Source: Geothermobacter sp964501815 (GTDB lineage Bacteria; Desulfobacterota; Desulfuromonadia; Desulfuromonadales; Geothermobacteraceae). Taken from it: 27,419 nucleotides of DNA. A program made the translations under genes and the position numbers. Positions within the stretch are counted from its first letter, which is position 1; each line of letters begins with the position of its first letter. The notes beneath the pieces were generated by a model that was not told the DNA's origin, searched no databases, and saw only the letters and a program-made list of their open reading frames with translations. The DNA lies in NCBI GenBank assembly GCA_964501815.1, contig CAZCUR010000034.1, positions 1 to 27,419 on the forward strand. Reading direction: 5' to 3'. Shown here one piece after another: positions 15,366 through 23,477 of this stretch.

Positions 15366-16250
15366 ATGAGCGATCACAGCGACTGTAACAGTTGCGGCGT
15401 CAGTTCCTGTTCGGCCCGCGACCGGAAACAGAACGAAACGGACGAACAGTTCCAGATGCGCCAGCGCCTGGAGCGCAACCTGTGCCGGATCGACCACAAG
15501 ATTCTGGTGATGTCCGGCAAGGGGGGCGTCGGCAAGAGCACCACCGCGCTCAATCTGGCCCTGGCCCTGGCGGCCGAGGGCAAGGCGGTCGGCCTGCTCG
15601 ATGTCGACCTGCACGGCCCGAGCCTGCCGACCATGCTCGGCATGGGCGACAAGCGCCCGCAGATGGGCGAGGAGGGGATCATCCCCCTCGACTTCCAGGG
15701 CTTGCGGGTCATGTCCATCGGCTTTCTGCTGGAAAGCCGTGACCAGGCCATGATCATGCGCGGACCGATGAAACACGGCGCCATCCAGCAGTTCCTCGCG
15801 GATGTCGCCTGGGGCCCGCTTGATGTCCTGGTTATCGACTGCCCGCCCGGGACCGGCGATGAACCCCTCTCCGCGGCCCAGCTGCTCGGCGAAGGCGCCG
15901 GTGCGGTCATCGTCACCACACCTCAGGACGTCGCCCTGGTCGACGTGGAAAAATCGGTCAGCTTCGCCCGCCAGCTGAAAATGAACATTATCGGTATCAT
16001 CGAAAACATGGCGGGATTTGTCTGCCCGCACTGCAACGAGGTGACCGATCTGTTCGGCCGCGGCGGCGGAGAGAAGCTGGCCCGCGACAAAGGCATCGAA
16101 TTTCTCGGACGTATCCCGCTCGATCCGCGTATGGTGCAGGCAGGCGATGCCGGAAAGCCCTTTCTGGTGGAGCATGCTGACAGCGTAGCGGCCGAGGCCT
16201 TGCGCCATGTCGCCCGCAGCGCCCTGAAGCAGCTCGGCGCCGCGGCCTGA
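15366..16250 (+). CDS. mrp: Mrp/NBP35-family Fe-S cluster carrier ATPase
   Basis: A 294-residue deviant-Walker P-loop ATPase: SGKGGVGKSTT at residues 50-60 with the signature second lysine, DVDLHGPSLPTMLG, and PPGTGDEPLS. The C-terminal CPHC pair (Cys220 and Cys223) is the one that bridges a labile 4Fe-4S cluster at the dimer interface. The N-terminus has an additional CNSCGVSSC cluster (Cys7, 10, 15), as seen in Nbp35-type and many anaerobe Mrp proteins. Family role: assembling and handing over Fe-S clusters to apo-proteins in the cytoplasm. GGAG lies 12 nt before the ATG. It follows the ABC operon after 76 bp and ends in a strong terminator at 16276. Confidence 0.93.
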   Translation: MSDHSDCNSCGVSSCSARDRKQNETDEQFQMRQRLERNLCRIDHKILVMSGKGGVGKSTTALNLALALAAEGKAVGLLDVDLHGPSLPTMLGMGDKRPQMGEEGIIPLDFQGLRVMSIGFLLESRDQAMIMRGPMKHGAIQQFLADVAWGPLDVLVIDCPPGTGDEPLSAAQLLGEGAGAVIVTTPQDVALVDVEKSVSFARQLKMNIIGIIENMAGFVCPHCNEVTDLFGRGGGEKLARDKGIEFLGRIPLDPRMVQAGDAGKPFLVEHADSVAAEALRHVARSALKQLGAAA

Positions 16251-16275
16251 GACATCCCCCTGGTCTGAAAAACAG

Positions 16276-16316
16276 AGGGCCGGCTCCGTCAATGGGGCCG
16301 GCCCTTCTGCTTTTCA
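16276..16316 (+). terminator. Intrinsic terminator after mrp
   Basis: A 12-bp stem (AGGGCCGGCTCC 16276-16287 with GGGGCCGGCCCT 16294-16305, one G-U pair), 6-nt loop, then TCTGCTTTT. It lies between mrp and the converging response regulator gene and may work in both directions. Confidence 0.75.
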
Positions 16317-16330
16317 TGTGTTCGCTCGGA

Positions 16331-17074
16331 TCAGCTGGTTTTGTGGGTCGCCCGAAAGCGCTTGAGCCAGGATTGCAGTTCCTCTTCCTCATGCTTGAGT
16401 TCAAAGGCGTTGACCAGACCGCGCCGCAGTGCGACAGCCACCGCCCGGTTGCGCAGGTTGAAGGCATCCCCCACCCCCTCGGTCTGGAACTGCTCCTGGT
16501 CCACCCCGAGCTTGCTGTAGAGGGAATTGAGCCGGCTCTGCACGCCGCGGCGCGACAGGTAGCGGCGCTGGGCAATAAGATTGTCCGTCAGGCCGAGGGA
16601 GATGTCGACCAGGGCTTCGTACTCGATATCCGACAAGGCGGTCTGGGGCTGTCCGGCGCGGCCGGCAACCTTGCGCACATCCGGATCGATCCAGCACTGC
16701 TCGTCAAGCAGCACCGTCCGGATGGCCGTGGAAATCCGCTCGGACGTATTCGATTTGAGAATGTAGCCGTATACCGTTTCCGGCGGCACGATGCGAACCA
16801 GGGAACGCACGTACATCTCGTCCTTGTACTGACTCCAGAAGACGATGCGCGCCTCGGGCCGGCGCTGCCACAGGGCACGGGCAAAATCGATGCCGTTCAT
16901 TTGCGGCATCTGGATGTCGCTGATGACCAGCGGCTGATCCATCTGCAACGCCAGCTCCAGGGCATTGAGACCATCCTGGGCACGTTCCAGTTCGATGGTC
17001 AGCTCCCAGTCTGCCAGCAGCTTTTCAAGAAATTCAAAATCCTTCGGATTGTCTTCGGCGATGAGAATCTTCAT
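16331..17074 (-). CDS. NarL-like response regulator with an atypical LuxR-type HTH
   Basis: A 247-residue response regulator. The receiver has AEDNPKD at the N-terminus, phospho-acceptor Asp53 in VISDIQMPQMNG, and Lys in YGYILKSN. The output region (about residues 145-215) resembles a LuxR HTH: LSDIEYEALVDISLGLTDNLIAQRRYLSRRGVQSRLNSLYSKLGV. It departs from the consensus in the first helices and has a longer segment before RNRAVAVALRRGLV. The C-terminus adds a charged helix (ELKHEEEELQSWLKRF). Its ATG overlaps the stop of the kinase gene (ATGA), so the pair is co-translated. DNA binding is likely but not certain; target genes are not indicated. Confidence 0.85.
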   Translation of the reverse strand: MKILIAEDNPKDFEFLEKLLADWELTIELERAQDGLNALELALQMDQPLVISDIQMPQMNGIDFARALWQRRPEARIVFWSQYKDEMYVRSLVRIVPPETVYGYILKSNTSERISTAIRTVLLDEQCWIDPDVRKVAGRAGQPQTALSDIEYEALVDISLGLTDNLIAQRRYLSRRGVQSRLNSLYSKLGVDQEQFQTEGVGDAFNLRNRAVAVALRRGLVNAFELKHEEEELQSWLKRFRATHKTS

Positions 17075-18456
17075 GGGGTCACCTCGCGATGGTTCGGCAC
17101 GGATGCCGATAGCGGCAACGACAGTTCAAACCGGGTGCCGGAAGAAAAGCGGGACGGTTTCCAGGCCACCCTGGCACCAATGGCCCGGGCCCGCTCACGG
17201 ATATTGTTGAGCCCCCGACCCTGGCCATCGGTCCGGCCGGGCATGCCCAGGCCGTTGTCCTCGACCACCAGCAGCAGTCGGCCGCCCTGCTTTTCCAGGG
17301 ATATTTCACAACGGCTGGCGCGCGCATGCTTGACCACATTGTGCAGCGCCTCGACCGCCACCCGGTAGAGGGTCAGGCTCACCAGCCGCGGCAACCTGAT
17401 GTCCTGAAGTTCGGGCTGAATGTAGCAGTGATATTTCAAATCATCGCTTTTGTCCTGCAGTTTTTCCACATGGGCTTCCAGGGTCGGCCCCAGCCCCAGA
17501 ATCTCGAGACTTTGGGGATGCAGATTGTTCATCACCTCGCGCAGGCTTGACATGGTGCGCTGCAGTTCGTGCTGCAGCTGCCTGAGCTTTTTGCGGTCCG
17601 GACGGGTTTCCTGTTCCTGAAGCCCGCGCAGGACCGATGACAGGTCTGCCAGGGTCTGGTCATGAATATCCATGGCGATACGACGACGCTCTTCCTCGGC
17701 TCCTTCCAGCAGCTTTTCGGTGCCGACCACCCGGATCAGCTGTTCGGTCATACGGTTGATCGACAGGGCCAGGGCGTCCAGTTCATCATGGATGACCGTC
17801 GGCGCAGGAGGGGGTTCAAGCTCCCCCTGGGCGATGCGGCCGGCGCTCTCGGACAGAAACTGAATACGACGCAGGATGCGGCGCGCCAGAGCCAGAGACA
17901 GAAAAATCCCCAGCAAAATGGAAAAGCCCAGCACAATGATCGAGACAAAGGTCGTGCGGGAAACCAGCGCGTCGATATCCTGGTTGTGCACTTCGCGCAG
18001 ACGCTCCCGTTCGTTTTCGATCAGCTCGGACAGTTTGTCCAGTTCGGGCCGAAGCCGTCCGAGGGCGTCGATAAAGCGCTGGCTGTCAAAGCCCTGTTCC
18101 GGGTTCAGATCATCGACGGCGGCTAACCAGTTCTTGCGGGTCTGGTCCGACAGGGTGACGAGCTGCAGGATGCGACGGGTCGCTCCGGCCAGGTGCCGGT
18201 GCAGTTCGGTCATTTCTTCCAGACGGCCGACATCCACCACCTCCATACGGCTGAAGCGGATGGCCAGAGCCTGCATGCGCTGACTGGCCAGATTGGCTTC
18301 GGCCAGGGCAATAAACAGGTTGCCCAGCTTACGGGTCGCCTGTCGTTTGAGGGACAGGTCCCAGTAGGTGTACTGGAGAAAGCCCAGCAGCAGGCTCATC
18401 AGCAGCAGCACCACCGCAGGGGCGAACAGAATCTGGTGTTTCAGGGCCAGGCGCAT
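17071..18456 (-). CDS. NarX-type sensor histidine kinase (HisKA_3)
   Basis: A 461-residue kinase. TM1 is about residues 9-28, an extracytoplasmic helical region of ~145 residues follows (rich in Leu/Arg/Glu, four-helix-bundle-like), then TM2 about 175-195, HAMP, and the HisKA_3 dimerisation helix with phospho-acceptor His265 (IAMDIHDQTLADL). The HATPase has HNVVKHARAS and VVEDNGLGMPGRTDG then RGLNNIRERARAIG. This is the NarX/DegS/LiaS architecture. The nitrate-sensing P-box of NarX is not visible, so the signal is unknown. The start ATG at 18456 has only a weak SD; an inverted repeat CACAGT/ACTGTG lies just upstream. It forms an operon with the NarL-like regulator. Confidence 0.87.
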   Translation of the reverse strand: MRLALKHQILFAPAVVLLLMSLLLGFLQYTYWDLSLKRQATRKLGNLFIALAEANLASQRMQALAIRFSRMEVVDVGRLEEMTELHRHLAGATRRILQLVTLSDQTRKNWLAAVDDLNPEQGFDSQRFIDALGRLRPELDKLSELIENERERLREVHNQDIDALVSRTTFVSIIVLGFSILLGIFLSLALARRILRRIQFLSESAGRIAQGELEPPPAPTVIHDELDALALSINRMTEQLIRVVGTEKLLEGAEEERRRIAMDIHDQTLADLSSVLRGLQEQETRPDRKKLRQLQHELQRTMSSLREVMNNLHPQSLEILGLGPTLEAHVEKLQDKSDDLKYHCYIQPELQDIRLPRLVSLTLYRVAVEALHNVVKHARASRCEISLEKQGGRLLLVVEDNGLGMPGRTDGQGRGLNNIRERARAIGARVAWKPSRFSSGTRFELSLPLSASVPNHREVTP

Positions 18457-18470
18457 ACTTCAACTCATAT

Positions 18471-18496
18471 CACAGTCCCCACAGGGTGCCACTGTG
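18471..18496 (-). promoter_or_regulatory. Inverted repeat upstream of the NarX-like kinase gene
   Basis: CACAGT (18471-18476) and ACTGTG (18491-18496) flank a 14-bp spacer, 14-40 nt upstream of the kinase ATG. It could be an operator or a leader stem restricting the weak ribosome site; neither is demonstrated. Confidence 0.3.
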
Positions 18497-18558
18497 CGGA
18501 TACGCATTGCGGTTGCCATGCCAGACGCCTTGTGCACGGAAAAAGACGAGGAAACCTT

Positions 18559-20019
18559 TCAGGCCCTGGAGTGACGAATCGCATCGCGCCGGATCTCCCG
18601 CGGGCCTTCCAGAGGCAGATAAACGGTAAACCGGGAGCCTGCCCCCGGCGTTGAATCGACCTCAATCCGCCCCTCGTGGGCTGTGACGACCCACTTGACG
18701 ATGGCCAGTCCGAGACCGGCCCCCCCTTCCTCGCGGTTGCGCGCCTGGTCGGTACGGTAAAACCGGTCAAAAATGTGGGGCAGGTGTTCGGCGGCGATGC
18801 CGATGCCGGTATCGGCTACGGTGAGGACGGCCATTCCCTGCTCGACCGACAGGGCAATGTCCACCCGCCCCCCTTCCGGGGTGTATTTAATGGCATTGGT
18901 GACCAGGTTGAGCAGCATCTGCCGCAACCGCAATTCATCCCCGCAAACGACAACTTCCCGGTCGACGTTGAAATCACAGTGGAGACTGAGACCGCGCTCC
19001 TCGGCCTGCGGCCGCAGCTGCAGAAAAATCGCCTGAACCAGGTCGGACAGGCTGAAGGGCTTTTTCTCCAGCGGCAGTTCGCCGCTTTCGCTTTTGGACA
19101 GCAGCAGCAGGTTGTCGATAATCCGCTCCATACGCTGGATTTCCTCCAGGTTGGAGGACACGACATCACGAAACTCGTCCACCGATTTCGCCCAGCGCAG
19201 CGCAACCTCGGTTTCCCCCTTGAGGATGGTCAGCGGGGTGCGCAGTTCATGCGAAGCATCCCCCGAAAACTGGCGCATGCGCCGGAAGGAGTCCTCAAGA
19301 CGTTCGAGCATGGCGTTGAAACTCTCTGCCAGCTCTGCCAGCTCGTCCCGGCTGTTTGGCACCGGCAGCCTGCGACGCAGATTATCGGCCCGGATTTCAC
19401 GCATCTCCCGCGCCATACGGGTCACGGGAGCCAGGGCGCGACCGGCTATCAGCCAACCGCCGACAGCGACAACCAGCAGGGCCAGGGGGCTCAGGGTGAA
19501 CAGCAGAATACGCAGCTGCTCCAGCGGCCCCAGGCCCGGTTCGACATCGGCCGCAACCTGAAGCAGCAAAAAGCGCCCGGATTGGGGAACCTTGATGCGC
19601 CGGTTCAAAAGGATGTGATTCTGAAAGGGTTGGGCCTGCAGCCGGTCGAAACTCTCCAGCCCCTCTTTCAGGGTTGTGCGTCCCGAACGGGTCAGGGGCA
19701 GCACCTTTCCACCGAGATTCTCGGAGCGACAGACCACCGCACCGAAGGGACTGCGGATAGCGATCAGTTCTTTCCAGTTGCGCTTGCGCAGAAACCGGTT
19801 CAGGCGGTCACAGCCTGCGGGGGACAATCGCCCTTCGGACAAAAGACCGCCGGCAAGATAATCCTCAACATCCTGCGACACCAGACGCAGACGCTCGCGC
19901 AACTGCCCGTCGAGTTCGGTGGCAAGATACCAGTGCCACAGAAAACCGCTGGCCGCCTGAACGACGGCCAGCGAGAGAACAAACCAGATGGTGAGACGAA
20001 AACGCAGATGGCTCAGCAA
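18559..20019 (-). CDS. CusS-like sensor histidine kinase
   Basis: A 486-residue kinase of the heavy-metal-sensor type: TM1 about residues 8-30, an extracytoplasmic domain to about 160, TM2 about 163-185, HAMP, HisKA with His257 in FSGDASHELRTPLTIL, and HATPase with NLVTNAIKYTPEGG, DTGIGIAAEH and GGAGLGLAIVKWV. This layout is that of CusS/CopS kinases, but no metal efflux gene is near, so the ligand is only inferred. The gene starts with TTG at 20019 (CAAAGGGGACTGATCCGC before it); no ATG or GTG is available near the N-terminus that keeps TM1. It begins 5 bp after the stop of the regulator gene and shares its transcript. Confidence 0.87.
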   Translation of the reverse strand: MLSHLRFRLTIWFVLSLAVVQAASGFLWHWYLATELDGQLRERLRLVSQDVEDYLAGGLLSEGRLSPAGCDRLNRFLRKRNWKELIAIRSPFGAVVCRSENLGGKVLPLTRSGRTTLKEGLESFDRLQAQPFQNHILLNRRIKVPQSGRFLLLQVAADVEPGLGPLEQLRILLFTLSPLALLVVAVGGWLIAGRALAPVTRMAREMREIRADNLRRRLPVPNSRDELAELAESFNAMLERLEDSFRRMRQFSGDASHELRTPLTILKGETEVALRWAKSVDEFRDVVSSNLEEIQRMERIIDNLLLLSKSESGELPLEKKPFSLSDLVQAIFLQLRPQAEERGLSLHCDFNVDREVVVCGDELRLRQMLLNLVTNAIKYTPEGGRVDIALSVEQGMAVLTVADTGIGIAAEHLPHIFDRFYRTDQARNREEGGAGLGLAIVKWVVTAHEGRIEVDSTPGAGSRFTVYLPLEGPREIRRDAIRHSRA

Positions 20020-20024
20020 GCGGA

Positions 20025-20705
20025 TCAGTCCCCTTTGCGCAGGACGTAACCGACACCCCGCACCGTATGAATCAGTTTGACATCGTAATCGCGATCGATC
20101 TTCTTGCGCAGATAGTTCACATAGACATCAATGATATTGGTGAAGGAATCAAAGGTGTAATCCCAGACATGCTCGGCGATCATGGTCCGGGTCAGCACCT
20201 GTTCGGCATTGCGCATGAAGTATTCGAGCAGGGCATACTCCTTGGCGGTCAGATCGATTTCCTTGTCCGAACGCCAGACCTTGTGAGTCACCGGGTCCAG
20301 ACGCAGGTCCGCATAGACCAGCTCGGCGCCGCGATCCAGACTGCCCCGCCGCAGCAGGGCCCGCACCCGGGCCAGCAGTTCCGCGAAGGCGAAAGGCTTG
20401 GTCAGATAGTCGTCACTGCCCGAGTCAAGCCCCGAAACAATATCTTCCACGGTATCCTTGGCCGTCAGACAGAGGACCGGGGTCAGGATTTCGCGCTGAC
20501 GCATCTCACGGATGACATCGAGGCCGTCCCTTTTGGGCAGCATCAGGTCCATCAGCACGACATCGAATTTCTTCTCCGTCACCAGATTGAGCCCCTCCTC
20601 GCCATCGGCGGCCAGCTCGACGACAAAGCCTTCTTCTTCAAGCCCGCGCTTGATGAAGCTGGCCACCTTCTTTTCATCTTCAACGACCAGAATCCGTGCA
20701 CTCAT
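20025..20705 (-). CDS. CusR-like OmpR-family response regulator
   Basis: A 226-residue regulator: receiver with EDEKK acidic pocket, Asp53 in VVLMDLMLPKRDG, CLTAKDTVEDIVSGL and Lys in DDYLTKPFAF; winged helix with LTAKEYALLEYFMRNAEQVLTRTMI, FTNIIDVYVNYLRKKID and IHTVRGVGYVLR. It belongs to the CusR/CopR/CzcR branch. An AAGGAG is placed 9 nt before the ATG. It is the first gene of a two-gene operon with the CusS-like kinase. Metal regulation is an inference from subfamily only; the window contains no copper, silver, zinc or cadmium resistance genes, so the regulon must lie elsewhere or be the pair itself. Confidence 0.9.
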   Translation of the reverse strand: MSARILVVEDEKKVASFIKRGLEEEGFVVELAADGEEGLNLVTEKKFDVVLMDLMLPKRDGLDVIREMRQREILTPVLCLTAKDTVEDIVSGLDSGSDDYLTKPFAFAELLARVRALLRRGSLDRGAELVYADLRLDPVTHKVWRSDKEIDLTAKEYALLEYFMRNAEQVLTRTMIAEHVWDYTFDSFTNIIDVYVNYLRKKIDRDYDVKLIHTVRGVGYVLRKGD

Positions 20706-20781
20706 TGCTCCATTCTCCTTTTGTCAAATTTTGCGACCGTCTTTATGTCTCCATTCCCAGCCTGACATGGCAGAACCGCTG

Positions 20782-21582
20782 CTATTTCAGCCCCAGCTTG
20801 ACCAGCACTTCATTGGCCGTTTCCTCAACCGCCTTGCCGGTGACATCGACCTGAATCCAGGGCTGTCGACGAAACAGAGCCCTGGAAAACCGGATTTCCT
20901 CGACAACCTTCTCGTAATCGGCATAGGCCCGTTTCGGATCCTGTCCGAGGTTGCGCATGCGCGCCGCCCGAATCTCCACCAGCCGCTGCGGATCAATCAC
21001 CAGACCGGCCACCTTGCCCGGATCGACCTGCATCAGCTCCTGCGGCGGATCGACCCCGGGAACCAGCGGGACATTGGCCACCTTCCAGCCCCGATGCGAC
21101 AGGTAGATGGACAAGGGCGTCTTGCTGGTACGCGACACCCCGACCAGCACGATATCGGCCTGATCCAGGTGACGGAGTTCCTGACCATCGTCATGCTTGA
21201 CCGTGAACTCCATCGCTTCAATACGGCGGAAATAATCCTCATCCACCCCGTGCAGCAGCCCGGGAGTCTGGTCCGGAGAGCGCCCGAAGTACGCCGCCAG
21301 CCGGCTGAGCAGAGGGCTCAGCAGGTCGATGGCCGGCAAGCCCAGGGCATCACACTCATCCCTGACCAGACGGACCAGGTCGTGATTGACGATGGTGTAA
21401 ACCACCAGGGCCTGATGCTGCAGGGCATCATCGAGGGCCTGGTAAATCTGGCTTTTGTTGCGCACGTTGGCAACCCGCACCAGGCGGGGCTGTTCACGTT
21501 CAAACTGGGTCAGGGCCGCCAGGGTCATCTTTTCGGCCGTTTCACCGGTTGCGTCCGACAGCAGAAAAATCGATTTACGCAT
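20782..21582 (-). CDS. ppsR: PEP synthase regulatory protein (PSRP, DUF299)
   Basis: A 266-residue bifunctional kinase/pyrophosphorylase that inactivates phosphoenolpyruvate synthase by ADP-dependent phosphorylation of a threonine and reactivates it by phosphorolysis. Family markers: N-terminal IFLLSDATGETAEKM, the P-loop-like GVSRTSKTPLSIYL (residues 148-161) and IDPQRLVEIRAARMR. The length matches E. coli PpsR (277). Three in-frame starts are possible: 21645, 21594 and 21582. I choose 21582 because AAGGA lies 11 nt upstream, it begins exactly as family members do, and a promoter candidate predicts a start near 21611, which excludes 21645. No pps gene is in the window. Confidence 0.93.
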   Translation of the reverse strand: MRKSIFLLSDATGETAEKMTLAALTQFEREQPRLVRVANVRNKSQIYQALDDALQHQALVVYTIVNHDLVRLVRDECDALGLPAIDLLSPLLSRLAAYFGRSPDQTPGLLHGVDEDYFRRIEAMEFTVKHDDGQELRHLDQADIVLVGVSRTSKTPLSIYLSHRGWKVANVPLVPGVDPPQELMQVDPGKVAGLVIDPQRLVEIRAARMRNLGQDPKRAYADYEKVVEEIRFSRALFRRQPWIQVDVTGKAVEETANEVLVKLGLK

Positions 21583-21617
21583 CGAAGTGGACATCCTTAC
21601 GGCCTTATCATGAAAAG

Positions 21618-21645
21618 AGAATAGCGGTATTTTAATGATACGCAA
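21618..21645 (-). promoter_or_regulatory. Candidate promoter of ppsR
   Basis: On the minus strand TTGCGT (21640-21645), 16-bp spacer, TATTCT (21618-21623). Transcription would begin near 21611, about 30 nt before the chosen ATG. Confidence 0.45.
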
Positions 21646-21664
21646 GCCGGGGCACGGCTTTTTT
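21644..21664 (+). terminator. Terminator-like hairpin in the ppsR-prmA divergent region
   Basis: AAGCCG (21644-21649), loop GGGCA, CGGCTT (21655-21660) and a run of six T on the plus strand. No plus-strand gene ends here, so it may be chance or may stop a short antisense transcript; the stem is only 6 bp. Confidence 0.3.
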
Positions 21665-21719
21665 CATGCAATCATCGCATCATTTTTTAACATTTAAGGT
21701 ATTTGCTCATTAACAAGTG

Positions 21720-21725
21720 TATAAT
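21720..21725 (+). promoter_or_regulatory. Candidate -10 box of the prmA operon
   Basis: A perfect TATAAT in an AT-rich stretch; start near 21732, giving a leader of about 67 nt. The -35 position lacks a good hexamer. Confidence 0.4.
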
Positions 21726-21798
21726 AAATACGTGCCCCGCCCTTGCCGTGTCAAGGTTCACATTGCCAGATGCTGCCGATGTCTGGTATGAGAGGCCC

Positions 21799-22695
21799 AT
21801 GAATAGCGACTGGATTGAAATCCGCCTGACGGTTCCGGCTGAACAGGTCGACCTCGTCAGCGGCCTGCTCTTCACCCTGGGTGCCGGCGGCGTCGTCACC
21901 GCCGAGCGCCCGCTCGACACCTTTGTCCCGCCCGACCCGGACGAACCGGAGACCGGGCCCCAGACCCTGAAGGCCTACTTTCAGCAGCGGGAAAAAGAGG
22001 AACTGATCTCCGAAATAAGGCAGATGCTCGCCGGCGGCTGGCTTGATCCGGTACCGGACCTCGAATGCCGGCAGGTCGGGGCCCAGGATTGGGCCGAGGG
22101 CTGGAAACAGCATTTCCAGCCCTTTGTCATCGGCAAGCTGCTGATTCGCCCCTCCTGGGACCAGACCCAACCCGGGGCGGGGCAGACCGTCCTGACCATC
22201 GACCCGGGTATGGCCTTTGGCACCGGCAGTCACGCCACAACCCGGCTTTGCCTGCAGGCGGTTGCCGAACTGGTGCCGGACCACGCCCAAAGCGTCCTCG
22301 ACGTCGGCACCGGCTCGGGCATTCTGGCCGTTGCCGCCGCCTTGCTGGGCGCCACAAAGGTGATCGGCTGCGACATCGATCCGCAATCCTGCACCACCGC
22401 CAAAGAGAACGCCGAGGTCAACGGCGTCGGTGACCGGGTGACCATCACCGGCGAGTCCCTGGAAACCCTGCCGGGGCGCTTCGACCTGGTCATCGCCAAT
22501 ATCCTGGCCGAGGAGAACATCCGGCTGGCCGAGCCGCTGACAAACCACCTCCAGCCCGGCGGATACCTGGTCCTGTCGGGCATCCTTACCGAAAAAACCG
22601 ATCTTGTGCGCAACACCTTCGACGACCTTATGGGTGCGCCCCCGCAGGTGCACAACCTGGATGAATGGGCCAGCCTTGTCTACCGCCGGACCTGA
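21799..22695 (+). CDS. prmA: Ribosomal protein L11 methyltransferase
   Basis: A 298-residue PrmA, which trimethylates ribosomal protein L11 at several amino groups using S-adenosylmethionine. An N-terminal L11-binding domain (about residues 1-60) precedes the catalytic domain, with DPGMAFGTGSHATTRLCL, the SAM loop LDVGTGSGILAVAAALLGA (from Asp168), CDIDPQS and VIANILAE. The length is that of typical bacterial PrmA (about 293). The ATG at 21799 is used although a TTG upstream in frame at 21703 exists; AGAGG just before it is a modest SD. It is 2 bp from rsmE, forming the common prmA-rsmE operon of translation-modification enzymes. Confidence 0.94.
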   Translation: MNSDWIEIRLTVPAEQVDLVSGLLFTLGAGGVVTAERPLDTFVPPDPDEPETGPQTLKAYFQQREKEELISEIRQMLAGGWLDPVPDLECRQVGAQDWAEGWKQHFQPFVIGKLLIRPSWDQTQPGAGQTVLTIDPGMAFGTGSHATTRLCLQAVAELVPDHAQSVLDVGTGSGILAVAAALLGATKVIGCDIDPQSCTTAKENAEVNGVGDRVTITGESLETLPGRFDLVIANILAEENIRLAEPLTNHLQPGGYLVLSGILTEKTDLVRNTFDDLMGAPPQVHNLDEWASLVYRRT

Positions 22696-22697
22696 CC

Positions 22698-23477
22698 ATG
22701 CGCCGTTTCTTCGTTGACCCGAATCTGCTGGCCGCAGACCGGATTGATCTTCCGGATGACACCCTGAAACACCTGAAAGTTCTGCGCCTGTCAGTCGGTG
22801 ACCGGATCGAGCTTCTGGATGGTTCCGGCCAGGTCGCAACGGCCCGTATTGACATCCTGACCCGCCAAAACGCCCAGGTCAGCATCGAAAATCGTCGCCA
22901 GAAAGAGGAATCGGCCCTGCCGGTCACCCTCCTTCAGGGTCTGCCCAAGGCGGACAAGTTCGACCTGATCCTGCAAAAGGGGACCGAACTGGGCATCAGC
23001 CGCTTCCTGCCGGTCCTGACCCGGCGCTGCCAACCGGAAGGGGGCAAACGGCGCCAGGAGCGCTGGCAACGTATTGTCCGCGAGGCCGCACGGCAATCCG
23101 GCCGCATCAGGCTGCCGGAGATTACGGAGCCGATGCCGCTGGAACAGGCGCTGGCGCAGCAGGAAGGCGATCTGAAACTGGTCGCCTGGGAGCAGGCCGC
23201 CACCCCCCTGAACCAGGCACTGGCCGGCCGGCGGCCCCAGGCGGTGGTGCTGCTCGTCGGACCGGAGGGCGGCTTCGATCCGGACGAAGTGACCCGGGCC
23301 CAGCGGCACGGCTACATCCCGGTCAGCCTTGGCCCACGCATTTTGCGCACCGAAACAGCCGGATTTGTTCTGGCCGGTCTTTTGCAGTATGTTTACGGAG
23401 ATCTGAACCAGCCGGCGGGCGGTATGGAACCGGCACAGACCTGCCCTGAACAGGGAGGGAGGAGGGATGGCCCATGA
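22698..23477 (+). CDS. rsmE: 16S rRNA m3U1498 methyltransferase
   Basis: A 259-residue RsmE of the SPOUT superfamily, which N3-methylates U1498 in 16S rRNA. It has the N-terminal PUA-like domain (VGDRIELLDGSG region), KADKFDLILQKGTELGISRFLPV, the SAM-knot motif LLVGPEGGFDPDEV (Gly188-Glu190), and LGPRILRTETA near the C-terminus. The ATG at 22698 immediately follows the prmA stop, matching the usual start (MRRFF). The end is about 15 residues longer than a typical family member (tail GGMEPAQTCPEQGGRRDGP) and overlaps the next gene by ATGA, so the tail may be a by-product of coupling. Confidence 0.95.
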   Translation: MRRFFVDPNLLAADRIDLPDDTLKHLKVLRLSVGDRIELLDGSGQVATARIDILTRQNAQVSIENRRQKEESALPVTLLQGLPKADKFDLILQKGTELGISRFLPVLTRRCQPEGGKRRQERWQRIVREAARQSGRIRLPEITEPMPLEQALAQQEGDLKLVAWEQAATPLNQALAGRRPQAVVLLVGPEGGFDPDEVTRAQRHGYIPVSLGPRILRTETAGFVLAGLLQYVYGDLNQPAGGMEPAQTCPEQGGRRDGP

